From: Clostridia bacterium
Lineage (GTDB): Bacteria; Bacillota; Clostridia; Oscillospirales; SIG627
Assembly (NCBI GenBank): GCA_017507325.1
Contig: JAFWBD010000003.1
Coordinates: 1 to 41,330 of the forward strand
DNA length: 41,330 nucleotides
Reading direction: 5' to 3'
Shown: in pieces, positions 8,040-15,638 of the stretch
How positions within the stretch are numbered: the stretch's first letter is position 1
Layout: each line of letters begins with the position of its first letter
Position numbers and translations under genes: made by a program
The notes under the pieces: model-generated
Told to the model about the DNA's origin: nothing
The model's input: the letters and a program-made list of their open reading frames with translations, nothing else
Database searches by the model: none

Positions 8040-8492
8040 TTATTCTTTCGTGAATGCGGCCACGGTGGAAGCGGACAGCTTTTCTCCGGTGAGCTCAACG
8101 TTGCTGGGGGTTACCACGTAGGTATTGCTGGCAACCTTTCTCAGGTCACCGTTGATGGCGTAGGCCACGCCGTTCAAGAAATCAATGAGTCTGCGGGCAG
8201 TTTCCTTGTTGGTATCCTCAAGGTTTAAGAGAATGGTCTTTCTGTCTACCAGATAATCGGCGATCTGAGTAACGGTCTCCAATTTCTCGGGCTTTACCAC
8301 GATCATTTCAATGGCGGAGCCGCTGGTAATGCCAACGCCGGAGCCCATTTGAGTGGCAGTAATACCGGAATCGTTTTCTTCGGGGTCGTAGAAGTTTTCG
8401 TTTTCCGCATCCTCGGTATAGTTATTTTCGTAGCCGTTTTGTTCCTCGTTGTCACCGTAAAGAAAATTGTTAAAGATCTTTTTGATTCCCAT
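8040..8492 (-). CDS. sepF: Cell division protein SepF
   Basis: SepF (150 residues) tethers FtsZ filaments to the membrane and shapes the division septum. The N-terminal amphipathic helix (MGIKKIFNNFLYG) would bind membrane. An acidic, Asn/Glu-rich linker covers residues ~15-50. The SepF domain proper begins near IEMIVVKPEKLETVTQIADYL and has the typical KTILLNLEDTNKETARRLIDF and LNGVAYAINGDLRKV blocks. I placed the start at ATG 8492, eleven bases after GGAGG. Upstream in-frame codons run into the yggS coding region and are not part of the family. Neighbours yggS, yggT and divIVA match the conserved Gram-positive cluster. Confidence 0.95.
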   Translation of the reverse strand: MGIKKIFNNFLYGDNEEQNGYENNYTEDAENENFYDPEENDSGITATQMGSGVGITSGSAIEMIVVKPEKLETVTQIADYLVDRKTILLNLEDTNKETARRLIDFLNGVAYAINGDLRKVASNTYVVTPSNVELTGEKLSASTVAAFTKE

Positions 8493-8517
8493 ATGATTAT
8501 TCCTCCAAATTAAAATC

Positions 8518-9258
8518 TTAATAATTCCTTGCACCGAAAGCCGCTGTTCCGATGCGAACGAGAGTGGATCCGCTTTCAACGGCGATCTCATAGTCCGAGG
8601 ACATTCCGATGGAAAGCACACCCATACAGATATTATCTATTTTTTTTCGCGATATGTCAATATATAAATTCATAATTTTTTGAAAATATTGTTTTTGTGT
8701 CGAAATATTCTCCAAAACAGGGGGGATGGCCATCAATCCGCATAGGCGAAGGTTCTCAAATTTTGCCAATTCCCGAATAAATTCCTCCGCTTCCTCGGCG
8801 CGGACACCGGATTTGGATGCTTCGTTTCCGATGTTGACCTCGCAAAGAACGTCCATCACCTTCCCGTGCTTTTTGGCTTGACGGTCGATTTCCTTGGCCA
8901 AGGAAAGACGGTCCACCGAATGGATCAGATCCACCTTGTCAATGATGTATTTGACTTTATTGGTTTGAAGAGCGCCGATAAAGTGAAGACGGATCCCGTC
9001 TTTTTGAATGAAGTCATATTTTTCCAAAAGCTCCTGCACACGGTTTTCCCCGATGTGCTTGACCCCTAATGAAATCGCAAAATTGATCTCCTCGGGTGTT
9101 CTTGTTTTGGTGGCTAAAAGCAAATCGGCCTTCTGCCCGTAGGGGCTTTTTTGTTCCGCGATGGCAATTTTCTTCCGAATTTCGCCGATGCTTCGCTCAA
9201 TGGCGGCTCTTTTCTCGGGCGAGAGGCTCTCGTTTGCGTCAATCAAGGATTTTTCCAA
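8518..9258 (-). CDS. YggS/PROSC-family pyridoxal phosphate homeostasis protein
   Basis: This 246-residue PLP-binding TIM-barrel protein balances cytosolic PLP and amino-acid pools. It has no known catalytic activity. The PLP lysine is in LLLATKTRT. Other family blocks are IGENRVQELLEKY, HFIGALQTNKVKYI and the C-terminal LSIGMSSDYEIAVESGST followed by VRIGTAAFG. The start is TTG at 9258, just behind AGGAAAGGAC. Longer in-frame extensions overlap the upstream adaptor gene and look unlike the family. It overlaps that gene by 20 bases and precedes sepF by 25, matching the ylmE-ylmF order of Bacillus. Confidence 0.92.
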   Translation of the reverse strand: MEKSLIDANESLSPEKRAAIERSIGEIRKKIAIAEQKSPYGQKADLLLATKTRTPEEINFAISLGVKHIGENRVQELLEKYDFIQKDGIRLHFIGALQTNKVKYIIDKVDLIHSVDRLSLAKEIDRQAKKHGKVMDVLCEVNIGNEASKSGVRAEEAEEFIRELAKFENLRLCGLMAIPPVLENISTQKQYFQKIMNLYIDISRKKIDNICMGVLSIGMSSDYEIAVESGSTLVRIGTAAFGARNY

Positions 9259-10477
9259 CGTATAAGTCCTTTCCTTCCGTAATGATGCGATCGTAGCGGG
9301 ATAAATAAAGCTTGTAATTGGGGTCGGTTGATTCCTTTTCCAAGCAGATGTATTTGGATTCCGTGGAATGAATGATCTCAACCCGCTTGAAATCCACCAC
9401 CGATCCGGTGACAACGAAAACACCCTGAACACCGTCTGCCATACGCAAAGCGGAGCGGGGGATCTCAATCCCCTTAACGGTCTCTTTGGTCACCCGAACG
9501 GTCTGCTGACGGGTGTAATCGAAATCCTGGGGAAATTCCTCTACCGAAAACACCAGAACCGCCGTGTCCCGATCCGTCTGGGTAACGATCTTATCCAGCC
9601 TTGCGCGGATTTCGTGATGGGGGGAATACAAAAAGGAAAGGGGGTATTTTAGACCCACAAGAAAATCGGCGGCATCCTTTTGGGAAACCTCGCATAAGGT
9701 ATACCAGTGAAAATCCGTGGAGATTTTTCCGATGGCATAGGATCCGTAATCCGCGGGAGAAAGAGAAATGAGCTCGTGAAAGGAATCCACGGTGAGGTTT
9801 TCCATCGCAGCCGGGGTAAAATTCAATTCGTATCCGTCCAAAAGGGTAGAAAAAAAGCCGGGAGTTGGGGTATATACCGAGCAAAGAGGATTCTTCAAGG
9901 TGGAGGTCAGCTGCTTCTTTTCCGCCTCCAGAGATGCGATCTGCGCATCGAAATTGCTGGCGTTGGTGGTGATCAATTGGCGCTTATTCAGGTTTTGCAG
10001 AAGCGATTCCTTGTTTTGATTGATCATATACAGATCGTTGTTCTCCATACAAATGCGGCTGTCAATGAGGTACTGATAGATCTTGGAATCGATCTTGGAA
10101 ATATCCGTGATCAGATAATTGGTCTCAACGGAGGAGCTCTTCAGAATTTCGATTTTTTTGTTGATCTGATCGATCCGATTCTGAATGGCCACGCCCGCCG
10201 AATCGGCAAATACCGTGGCTACCAGCTGATTGGTGCCGAGCTTTTGAGCCTCTCTGACCGAATAGGTGAGCACACCGCTCTGAGCGGCGTATAAGATCTT
10301 TTCGTTTTTCACCAGGTATCCGACGGATTCTACAGTAATATCCGTATCCTGCGCCACGGCATATTGGTATACCACGTCACTGGTGAGGGTGGAAACCAGC
10401 TGAATCAGAATATAGAGAATCACAAAAACGGAGAAAAAGAATATCCCTAAGCGAGTCAGTAATTTTTTTGCATTCAT
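9239..10477 (-). CDS. HlyD-like membrane-fusion/adaptor protein
   Basis: This 412-residue protein has a single N-terminal membrane anchor (about residues 9-32), then a barrel-sandwich-like start (VESVGYLVKNEKILYAAQSG). A coiled-coil hairpin spans roughly residues 95-195, with QIASLEAEKKQL near its end. The C-terminal part resembles the beta-barrel region of HlyD/MacA adaptors (IEIPRSALRMADGVQGVFVV). No ABC or RND partner is encoded next to it; it sits between miaA and yggS-sepF. I recall similarly placed proteins in other Clostridia, but this was not checked. Proposed role: envelope adaptor linked to division (inference). ATG 10477 follows GGAAGG, two bases after the miaA stop. Confidence 0.75.
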   Translation of the reverse strand: MNAKKLLTRLGIFFFSVFVILYILIQLVSTLTSDVVYQYAVAQDTDITVESVGYLVKNEKILYAAQSGVLTYSVREAQKLGTNQLVATVFADSAGVAIQNRIDQINKKIEILKSSSVETNYLITDISKIDSKIYQYLIDSRICMENNDLYMINQNKESLLQNLNKRQLITTNASNFDAQIASLEAEKKQLTSTLKNPLCSVYTPTPGFFSTLLDGYELNFTPAAMENLTVDSFHELISLSPADYGSYAIGKISTDFHWYTLCEVSQKDAADFLVGLKYPLSFLYSPHHEIRARLDKIVTQTDRDTAVLVFSVEEFPQDFDYTRQQTVRVTKETVKGIEIPRSALRMADGVQGVFVVTGSVVDFKRVEIIHSTESKYICLEKESTDPNYKLYLSRYDRIITEGKDLYVGKILD

Positions 10478-10478
10478 A

Positions 10479-11408
10479 TTATCCTTCCAAAAATCGGTTT
10501 ACCGTCTCCAGAACGGTTTTGACGGGATCGGGGTCCCGATCCATTTCGATCGGAACCGCGTCGGTATAGCGCTTGAACCAGGTGATCTGGCGCTTGGCGT
10601 ACTGGCGGGTTCTCAGCTTTAAGGTTTCCGCGCATTCCTCCAGGGATTTTTCGTGTTGGAGGAAGGGAAGCATTTCCTTGTAGCAAATGGCCTGGGAGGC
10701 AGTGGGGGAGGAGAGAATGCCCTCCTTCACCAGGGCGGCGGTTTCCCGAACCAGCCCCTCTCGGATCATCTGATCCACTCGGAGGTTGATGCGAGCGTAC
10801 AAAAGGCTTCGATCGGAAAACGTCAAATGGAATTTGCAGAATTCAAAATCGGTATCGGGATTTTTGCTTTCCGCACGAAAAGCGGAGATGGTTTTTCCCG
10901 TGGAATAATAAACCTCCAATGCGCGAAGGATCCGTTTGGTATCCCTCAGATGAAGCTTTGCGGCAGCCTCGGGATCAATCTTCTGCAAGAGCTCGAGAAG
11001 CTCACGGTTCTCACCGTTTTCGGCTCTTGCCGTAAGGGAAGCACGAACGGCGGGATCAATCTTGAATTCACCGAAATCGGTTCCGTAAAACAAAGCGTCA
11101 AAATACATGCCCGTTCCACCCACCACAATGGGAACGAAACCCTTTTCGTGGACGGATCGGATCCGCTCTTCCGCCATTCTCTTGTAATCGTATACCGAAA
11201 AAGGCGTATCGGGAGAAACAACGTCGATCATTTCGTGGGGAACCAGCTCCATTTCCTCCCGAGAGGGCTTGGCGGTTCCGATATCCATTTTTTGATAGAT
11301 CTGCATGGAATCGGCCGAAATGACGGCACCGCCGATCTTTCTTGCCAGCGAAAGAGCCAGGGAGGATTTTCCCGATGCCGTGGGCCCGAAAACGGCAATG
11401 CACTTCAT
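10479..11408 (-). CDS. miaA: tRNA dimethylallyltransferase
   Basis: MiaA (309 residues) transfers a dimethylallyl group to A37 of tRNAs reading UNN codons. The P-loop GPTASGKSSLAL is at residues 8-19. ISADSMQIYQKMDIGTAKP follows at about 31-49 and contains the catalytic Asp. FVPIVVGGTGMYFDAL (about 96-111) and the C-terminal TRQYAKRQITWFKR block complete the family signature. The ATG overlaps the queA stop by four bases (ATGA), so the two tRNA modification genes are coupled. Substrates are dimethylallyl diphosphate and tRNA. Confidence 0.96.
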   Translation of the reverse strand: MKCIAVFGPTASGKSSLALSLARKIGGAVISADSMQIYQKMDIGTAKPSREEMELVPHEMIDVVSPDTPFSVYDYKRMAEERIRSVHEKGFVPIVVGGTGMYFDALFYGTDFGEFKIDPAVRASLTARAENGENRELLELLQKIDPEAAAKLHLRDTKRILRALEVYYSTGKTISAFRAESKNPDTDFEFCKFHLTFSDRSLLYARINLRVDQMIREGLVRETAALVKEGILSSPTASQAICYKEMLPFLQHEKSLEECAETLKLRTRQYAKRQITWFKRYTDAVPIEMDRDPDPVKTVLETVNRFLEG

Positions 11409-12451
11409 AATATCAGCATCGCATCGCCGAAGGAAAAGAAGCGATAGCGCTCCTTCACCGCGTGACGGTACGCCTCCATGGTGTTTTCATATCCCAAAAG
11501 GGCGGAAACCAACATAATCAGAGTGCTTTCGGGCAAATGAAAATTGGTGATCAGAGAATCTACCATTCGGAATCGGTAGCCGGGATAAATAAAAATGTCG
11601 GTGTTGCAATTGTTGCGAACAAGGTCGCCCTTTTCGTCAAAGGCACTTTCCAGCGTTCGGCAGGAGGTGGTACCCACAGCAACGATTCTGCGCCCCTCTT
11701 TTTTTGCGGCGGAAAGAACTCGTGCACTTTCCTCGGGAACGGAGAAATACTCGGAGTGCATCAGATGCTTTAAAATGTCATCCTCCTTGACGGGGCGAAA
11801 GGTTCCGATCCCCACGTGCAGGATCACGGGAACCACCTGCACCCCCTTTTCCTTCAAGGCCGAAAGAACCTCTTCGGTAAAGTGAAGCCCTGCGGTGGGG
11901 GCGGCGGCAGATCCGTCCACCTTGGCGTAAACGGTTTGGTAACGGTTTTTGTCCTCCAGCTTTTCGGTAATGTAGGGAGGCAGGGGCATATTTCCGATCC
12001 TGTCCAGAATTTCCATAAAGGGGATGGCGGGGTCGTGATGAAAGCGGATCAGGCGGTTTCCGTTTTCCTCCACCGAGAGGATCTCGGCCTCGCAGATACC
12101 GCCTTCCAAAACAAATCGTTTGCCGGGCTTTGCCTTTTTTCCGGGTTTTACCATACAGTACCAGTGATCCAGCGATTTTTCGGACAGCAGAAGGATCTCA
12201 AGGTCGGAGCCGGTGTGAATATCCTTGGCAAACAGTCTTGCGGGGATTACCTTGGATTGATTGACCACCAAAACGTCGCCCTCATTTAAATAAGAGGGGA
12301 GATCAAAAAAGTGTCGATCGCATTGACCGCCCTTTCGGTCTACGACCAAAAGCCGCGAGGAATCCCGCGGTGTGGCAGGGCTTTGGGCGATCAACTCCTT
12401 GGGGAGATCGTAGTAATAGGAGGATTTTTTCAGAAGACGGTCCCCGTTCAT
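11405..12451 (-). CDS. queA: S-adenosylmethionine:tRNA ribosyltransferase-isomerase
   Basis: QueA (348 residues) adds the ribosyl part of SAM to 7-aminomethyl-7-deazaguanine at tRNA position 34, giving epoxyqueuosine. Signature blocks are YYYDLPKELIAQSPATPRDSSRL (split across residues 12-34), GDVLVVNQSKVIPARL, the APTAGLHFT block near 200 and the C-terminal FHLPESTLIMLVSALLGYE. ATG 12451 has GGAG upstream. It is the first gene of the minus-strand train and diverges from dapB across a 143-base gap. No tgt gene is visible in this window. Confidence 0.96.
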   Translation of the reverse strand: MNGDRLLKKSSYYYDLPKELIAQSPATPRDSSRLLVVDRKGGQCDRHFFDLPSYLNEGDVLVVNQSKVIPARLFAKDIHTGSDLEILLLSEKSLDHWYCMVKPGKKAKPGKRFVLEGGICEAEILSVEENGNRLIRFHHDPAIPFMEILDRIGNMPLPPYITEKLEDKNRYQTVYAKVDGSAAAPTAGLHFTEEVLSALKEKGVQVVPVILHVGIGTFRPVKEDDILKHLMHSEYFSVPEESARVLSAAKKEGRRIVAVGTTSCRTLESAFDEKGDLVRNNCNTDIFIYPGYRFRMVDSLITNFHLPESTLIMLVSALLGYENTMEAYRHAVKERYRFFSFGDAMLIL

Positions 12452-12475
12452 AAGGAAGCTCCAAACAAAAAAGAT

Positions 12476-12504
12476 TTGACATCATAAGAGAAAAATGATA
12501 TGAT
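12476..12504 (+). promoter_or_regulatory. SigA-type promoter of dapB
   Basis: TTGACA (12476-12481) and TATGAT (12499-12504) are separated by 17 bases, giving a leader of about 85 bases before dapB. A GTATAC palindrome and a TATAC-N7-GTATA inverted repeat overlap the predicted start region (12509-12526) and could be an operator. Confidence 0.8.
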
Positions 12505-12594
12505 ATCCGTATACGTATTCAGTATATAACAAAATGAGAGAAATTTCAAGTCAATTTTTCTCTGTCTTTCTTTTAATTTTCAGGAGGGATCGAT

Positions 12595-13341
12595 ATGATT
12601 CGAATTTTGCTTTCGGGCTGCGGCGGAAGAATGGGAAAGGTTGTGGCGGAGCTTTGCCGTCAGAGAGAGGATCTTTGTATCTGTGCGGGAGTGGATCCCA
12701 TTTTGCCTCACCTGGATTTTCCCGTTTACGCCAAATACGCCGAGGTTCGTGAAGAGGTTGACGTGATCATCGATTTTTCGTTTCACAGCGCCGTCGTCGA
12801 TTTGCTTGATTATGCGGTGGGCGCAGGTGTGCCTGTCGTTATTGCCACCACGGGATTTACCGAGGAGGAGCTTGCACTCATCGATCGTGCTTCCCAAAAG
12901 ATCCCCGTATTCCGCTCTGCCAATATGTCTTTGGGGGTTAATTTGGTTTGTCAGCTCGCCAAGCAGGCCGCCAGGTTTCTGCCCGATTTTGACATTGAGA
13001 TCATCGAAATGCACCACAATCAAAAGGTGGATGCCCCCAGCGGCACCGCACTGATGATTGCCGATGAGATCGCCTCCGTTTTGCCCGAAAAGGCGGAATA
13101 CGTTCACGGAAGAAGCGGAATCTGCGGAAAGCGCACCCGAAACGAGATTGGGATCCACGCCATCCGCGGCGGCACCATCGTCGGGGAACACGAGGTGCTT
13201 TTCTCGGGCTATAACGAAAAGGTCGTGATCTCCCATTCCGCCGCCTCCCGTGAGATCCTGGCCAACGGTGCTGTTTGTGCGGCGTTGTTTTTGCGGGAGC
13301 AGGCACCCGGAAAATACTCTATGAAGGATATATTTTCGTAA
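12595..13341 (+). CDS. dapB: 4-hydroxy-tetrahydrodipicolinate reductase
   Basis: DapB (248 residues) reduces 4-hydroxy-tetrahydrodipicolinate with NAD(P)H in lysine and diaminopimelate synthesis. Its substrate is also the precursor of spore dipicolinate. The dinucleotide-binding GCGGRMGK is near residues 8-15. The catalytic block HHNQKVDAPSGTA runs from H140 to about 152, with the family H141 and K144. The start ATG 12595 follows GGAGGGATCGAT. It is transcribed alone from its own SigA promoter and ends at a clear terminator. No dapA is adjacent, so the pathway is scattered. Confidence 0.95.
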   Translation: MIRILLSGCGGRMGKVVAELCRQREDLCICAGVDPILPHLDFPVYAKYAEVREEVDVIIDFSFHSAVVDLLDYAVGAGVPVVIATTGFTEEELALIDRASQKIPVFRSANMSLGVNLVCQLAKQAARFLPDFDIEIIEMHHNQKVDAPSGTALMIADEIASVLPEKAEYVHGRSGICGKRTRNEIGIHAIRGGTIVGEHEVLFSGYNEKVVISHSAASREILANGAVCAALFLREQAPGKYSMKDIFS

Positions 13342-13360
13342 ATGAATCATTTTGCGAAGA

Positions 13361-13406
13361 CCCGTGCTCGGTAAGCCTTTTGGTTTTCCGAGTGCGGGAT
13401 TTTTTT
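13361..13406 (+). terminator. Intrinsic terminator after dapB
   Basis: CCCGTGCTCGG (13361-13371) pairs with CCGAGTGCGGG (13388-13398) through nine Watson-Crick and two G-T pairs. A T7 run at 13400-13406 follows. Confidence 0.85.
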
Positions 13407-13416
13407 GTCGAAAATC

Positions 13417-13445
13417 TTGACAAAGCTCTGTGGTCTCACTATAAT
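13417..13445 (+). promoter_or_regulatory. Consensus SigA promoter of the marR-ABC operon, with possible MarR operator
   Basis: TTGACA (13417-13422), 17 bases, TATAAT (13440-13445) is a perfect consensus promoter. Directly overlapping and downstream, AATTAGTT and AATTAATT flank an 8-base spacer (about 13443-13466), a near-perfect inverted repeat of MarR-operator size. A consensus promoter with such a site suggests tight repression that a ligand relieves. Confidence 0.8.
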
Positions 13446-13485
13446 TAGTTAAGTAACGAATTAATTGTTGAGGAGTGTCAGTTGA

Positions 13486-13914
13486 ATGAAGCAGAATATA
13501 ACCTTGATGAAAGCGCTGTCCAAAACGTTTCGACATTGGGAAATCCATATGAAAAAATGTGCCATGGAGGTGGGAATACCGGATTCCTACCGTATGATCC
13601 TGATGTTCCTGAGCCGCCATCCCGGTGCCAATCAGATGATGATTGCGGATTTTGCGGATCGATCCCGTGCTTCGGTGAATCAAAACGTCAAAAAAATGAT
13701 TGAGGATGATTACATCCGAAAGGAAGCGGATGAAAAGGATCAACGCTATACCAAGCTGTATCTGACCGAGAAGGGAATTGAAAAAGCCGAGCGCCTGCGG
13801 GCGAGGCTTTCCCGATCCGATGCGCGCATCACGGATTTGGTCGGCAGTGCCAAGGAGCAGGAGATCATTGCACTTTTGGAATTGATTCGAAACGGATTAA
13901 AGGAGGAACAGTAA
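13486..13914 (+). CDS. MarR-family transcriptional regulator
   Basis: This 142-residue dimeric winged-helix regulator has a helical N-terminus, the DNA-binding region at about residues 45-95 (MMIADFADRSRASVNQNVKK, then the wing with DEKDQRYTKLYLT) and a C-terminal dimerisation helix (EIIALLELIRNGL). MarR proteins next to heterodimeric ABC exporters usually repress them and respond to drugs or metabolites. ATG 13486 lies ten bases after GAGGAG; a TTG at 13482 is in another frame. The stop overlaps the first transporter gene (TAATG), so all three genes form one operon, probably autoregulated through the inverted repeat beside the promoter. The ligand is unknown. Confidence 0.9.
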   Translation: MKQNITLMKALSKTFRHWEIHMKKCAMEVGIPDSYRMILMFLSRHPGANQMMIADFADRSRASVNQNVKKMIEDDYIRKEADEKDQRYTKLYLTEKGIEKAERLRARLSRSDARITDLVGSAKEQEIIALLELIRNGLKEEQ

Positions 13915-15638
13915 TGCTGAAATACCTGAAAAAGTACTGGTTTTTTTGTGTTTTAGCGGCCCTTTTGATGGTGGGAGAGGTCTCTATGGATCTGCTCCAG
14001 CCCGATCTTATGGCCGAAATCGTGGATGAGGGCGTCTTAAAGAGTGACGTGGGATTAATCGTCAGAGTCGGAATCCGAATGATCCTTTTCGTCCTTTTGG
14101 GTGGCCTGTTCGGCGTTTTGTGCGGCGTTTTTGCCAATCTCGCGGCACAGCAATTCGGGAACGATCTGAGAAAGGAATTGTTCTCCAAGGTGATGCATCT
14201 TTCTTTTCAGCAGACCGATCGCTTTTCCACGGGTTCTCTTGTGACCCGCCTTACCAACGACGTTACCCAGGTTCAGCATATGGTGATGATGTCGGTCAGA
14301 GGTCTTGTGCGGAATACGGTTATGTTTCTCGGCGGCATCGTGATGCTGTATTTTCAGTCGCCCCGCTTCGCCTTGGTGGCGGCCTGCGCTTTCCCCTTTG
14401 TCATCATTTTCGTTACCTTCTTTCTGCGCAAGGCATCGCCCTTGTTTGCGGTGGTTCAGAAAAAATTGGATGGGGTCAATCACGTGATGCAGGAGGACGT
14501 GGCGGGTGCCCGAGTGGTAAAGGCGTACGTAAAAGAGGAGCACGAATTGAACCGCTTTGACCGCGCCAATGAGGAGCTTTGCTCGACCAATCTTCGGGTT
14601 CAAACCATTCTGGCCTTTATGGGTCCCTGCATGAACATCGTTTTGAATACCTGCGTGATTTTGGTGATCGTTCTCGGCGGTATCTCCATCAAAGAGGGAA
14701 GCGAAATGAAGCCGGGTCAAATTATGGCGGCCATCACTTATCTGGCTCAAATTCTGCACGGCGTAACCTTTATGGCCAATATCTTTCAGATCTTCACCCG
14801 TGCCAAGGCCTCGGTGGATCGAATCAACGAGGTTCTTCGCTGTCCCGTGGTCATTTCCGACGGAAAGGGTGAAACCGAAGCGATCAAGGGGAAGGTGGAG
14901 TTTAAAAACGTTTCCTTTGCTTACCCCAATTCGCCCTCCAATCTTGTTTTGAATGACGTCAGCTTTACGGTGAATGCCGGTGAAACCCTCGGAATCATCG
15001 GTGCGACGGGAAGCGGCAAATCCACTCTGATCAATCTGATCCCCCGCTTTTACGATGCCGAAAAGGGTCAGGTTCTGATTGACGGGATCGACGTGAAGGA
15101 ATTCACTCTGAATTCCCTCCGCGGTCAGGTAGCGGTGGTACTGCAAAAGGCAGAGTTGTATTCCCGCTCCGTGGAGGCCAACATCCGATGGGGTGATGAC
15201 AAGGCGGATCCGTGGGCCATTAAGAGCGCCGCTGAAATTGCTCAGGCGGATGATTTCATTTGTGATACCGAGTTCGGCTACCATACCATGGTAACGGAAG
15301 GCGGCCATTCTCTTTCGGGCGGCCAGAAGCAGAGAATTTCGCTGTCCCGTGCCGTTCTGAAAAACAGCAAAATTATGATTTTGGATGATTCCACCAGTGC
15401 CTTGGATCTGAAGACCGAGGCGGCCTTCTTCGGTGCCTTAAACCGTAATTTCCCCGATACCACCAAGATCATTATTGCACAGCGCATTGCCTCCATCAAA
15501 AATGCCGATCGCATTTTGGTTTTGGAGCATGGCTCCGTTGCTTCGATGGGTACCCACGAGGAATTGATGAAGGCGTCCGATCTGTACCGCGAAATCTATC
15601 ATTCTCAGTTGAAGGAAGGAGGGGAAGGCAATGCGTGA
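13914..15638 (+). CDS. ABC exporter half-transporter with degenerate nucleotide site (subunit 1 of heterodimer)
   Basis: This 574-residue fused permease-ATPase of the multidrug exporter type has six membrane segments over residues ~10-310 and an NBD from ~325. Walker A GATGSGKST is near 363 and the signature LSGGQ near 467. Walker B ends DD rather than DE (MILDDSTSALD, about 485), and the switch histidine is replaced by glutamine (IIAQRIAS, about 522). Loss of both catalytic residues is typical of the non-hydrolysing site in heterodimeric exporters such as TM287/288, BmrCD and LmrCD. Its partner overlaps by eight bases. The likely role is efflux of drugs or lipids across the membrane under MarR control. 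Confidence 0.92.
   Translation: MLKYLKKYWFFCVLAALLMVGEVSMDLLQPDLMAEIVDEGVLKSDVGLIVRVGIRMILFVLLGGLFGVLCGVFANLAAQQFGNDLRKELFSKVMHLSFQQTDRFSTGSLVTRLTNDVTQVQHMVMMSVRGLVRNTVMFLGGIVMLYFQSPRFALVAACAFPFVIIFVTFFLRKASPLFAVVQKKLDGVNHVMQEDVAGARVVKAYVKEEHELNRFDRANEELCSTNLRVQTILAFMGPCMNIVLNTCVILVIVLGGISIKEGSEMKPGQIMAAITYLAQILHGVTFMANIFQIFTRAKASVDRINEVLRCPVVISDGKGETEAIKGKVEFKNVSFAYPNSPSNLVLNDVSFTVNAGETLGIIGATGSGKSTLINLIPRFYDAEKGQVLIDGIDVKEFTLNSLRGQVAVVLQKAELYSRSVEANIRWGDDKADPWAIKSAAEIAQADDFICDTEFGYHTMVTEGGHSLSGGQKQRISLSRAVLKNSKIMILDDSTSALDLKTEAAFFGALNRNFPDTTKIIIAQRIASIKNADRILVLEHGSVASMGTHEELMKASDLYREIYHSQLKEGGEGNA

Noticed and set aside
12580..13743. Long open frame on the minus strand across dapB and marR
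   Set aside because: It lies antisense to two well-supported genes, has no ribosome site and gives a His/Gly-rich protein without family resemblance. It is a by-product of codon bias.
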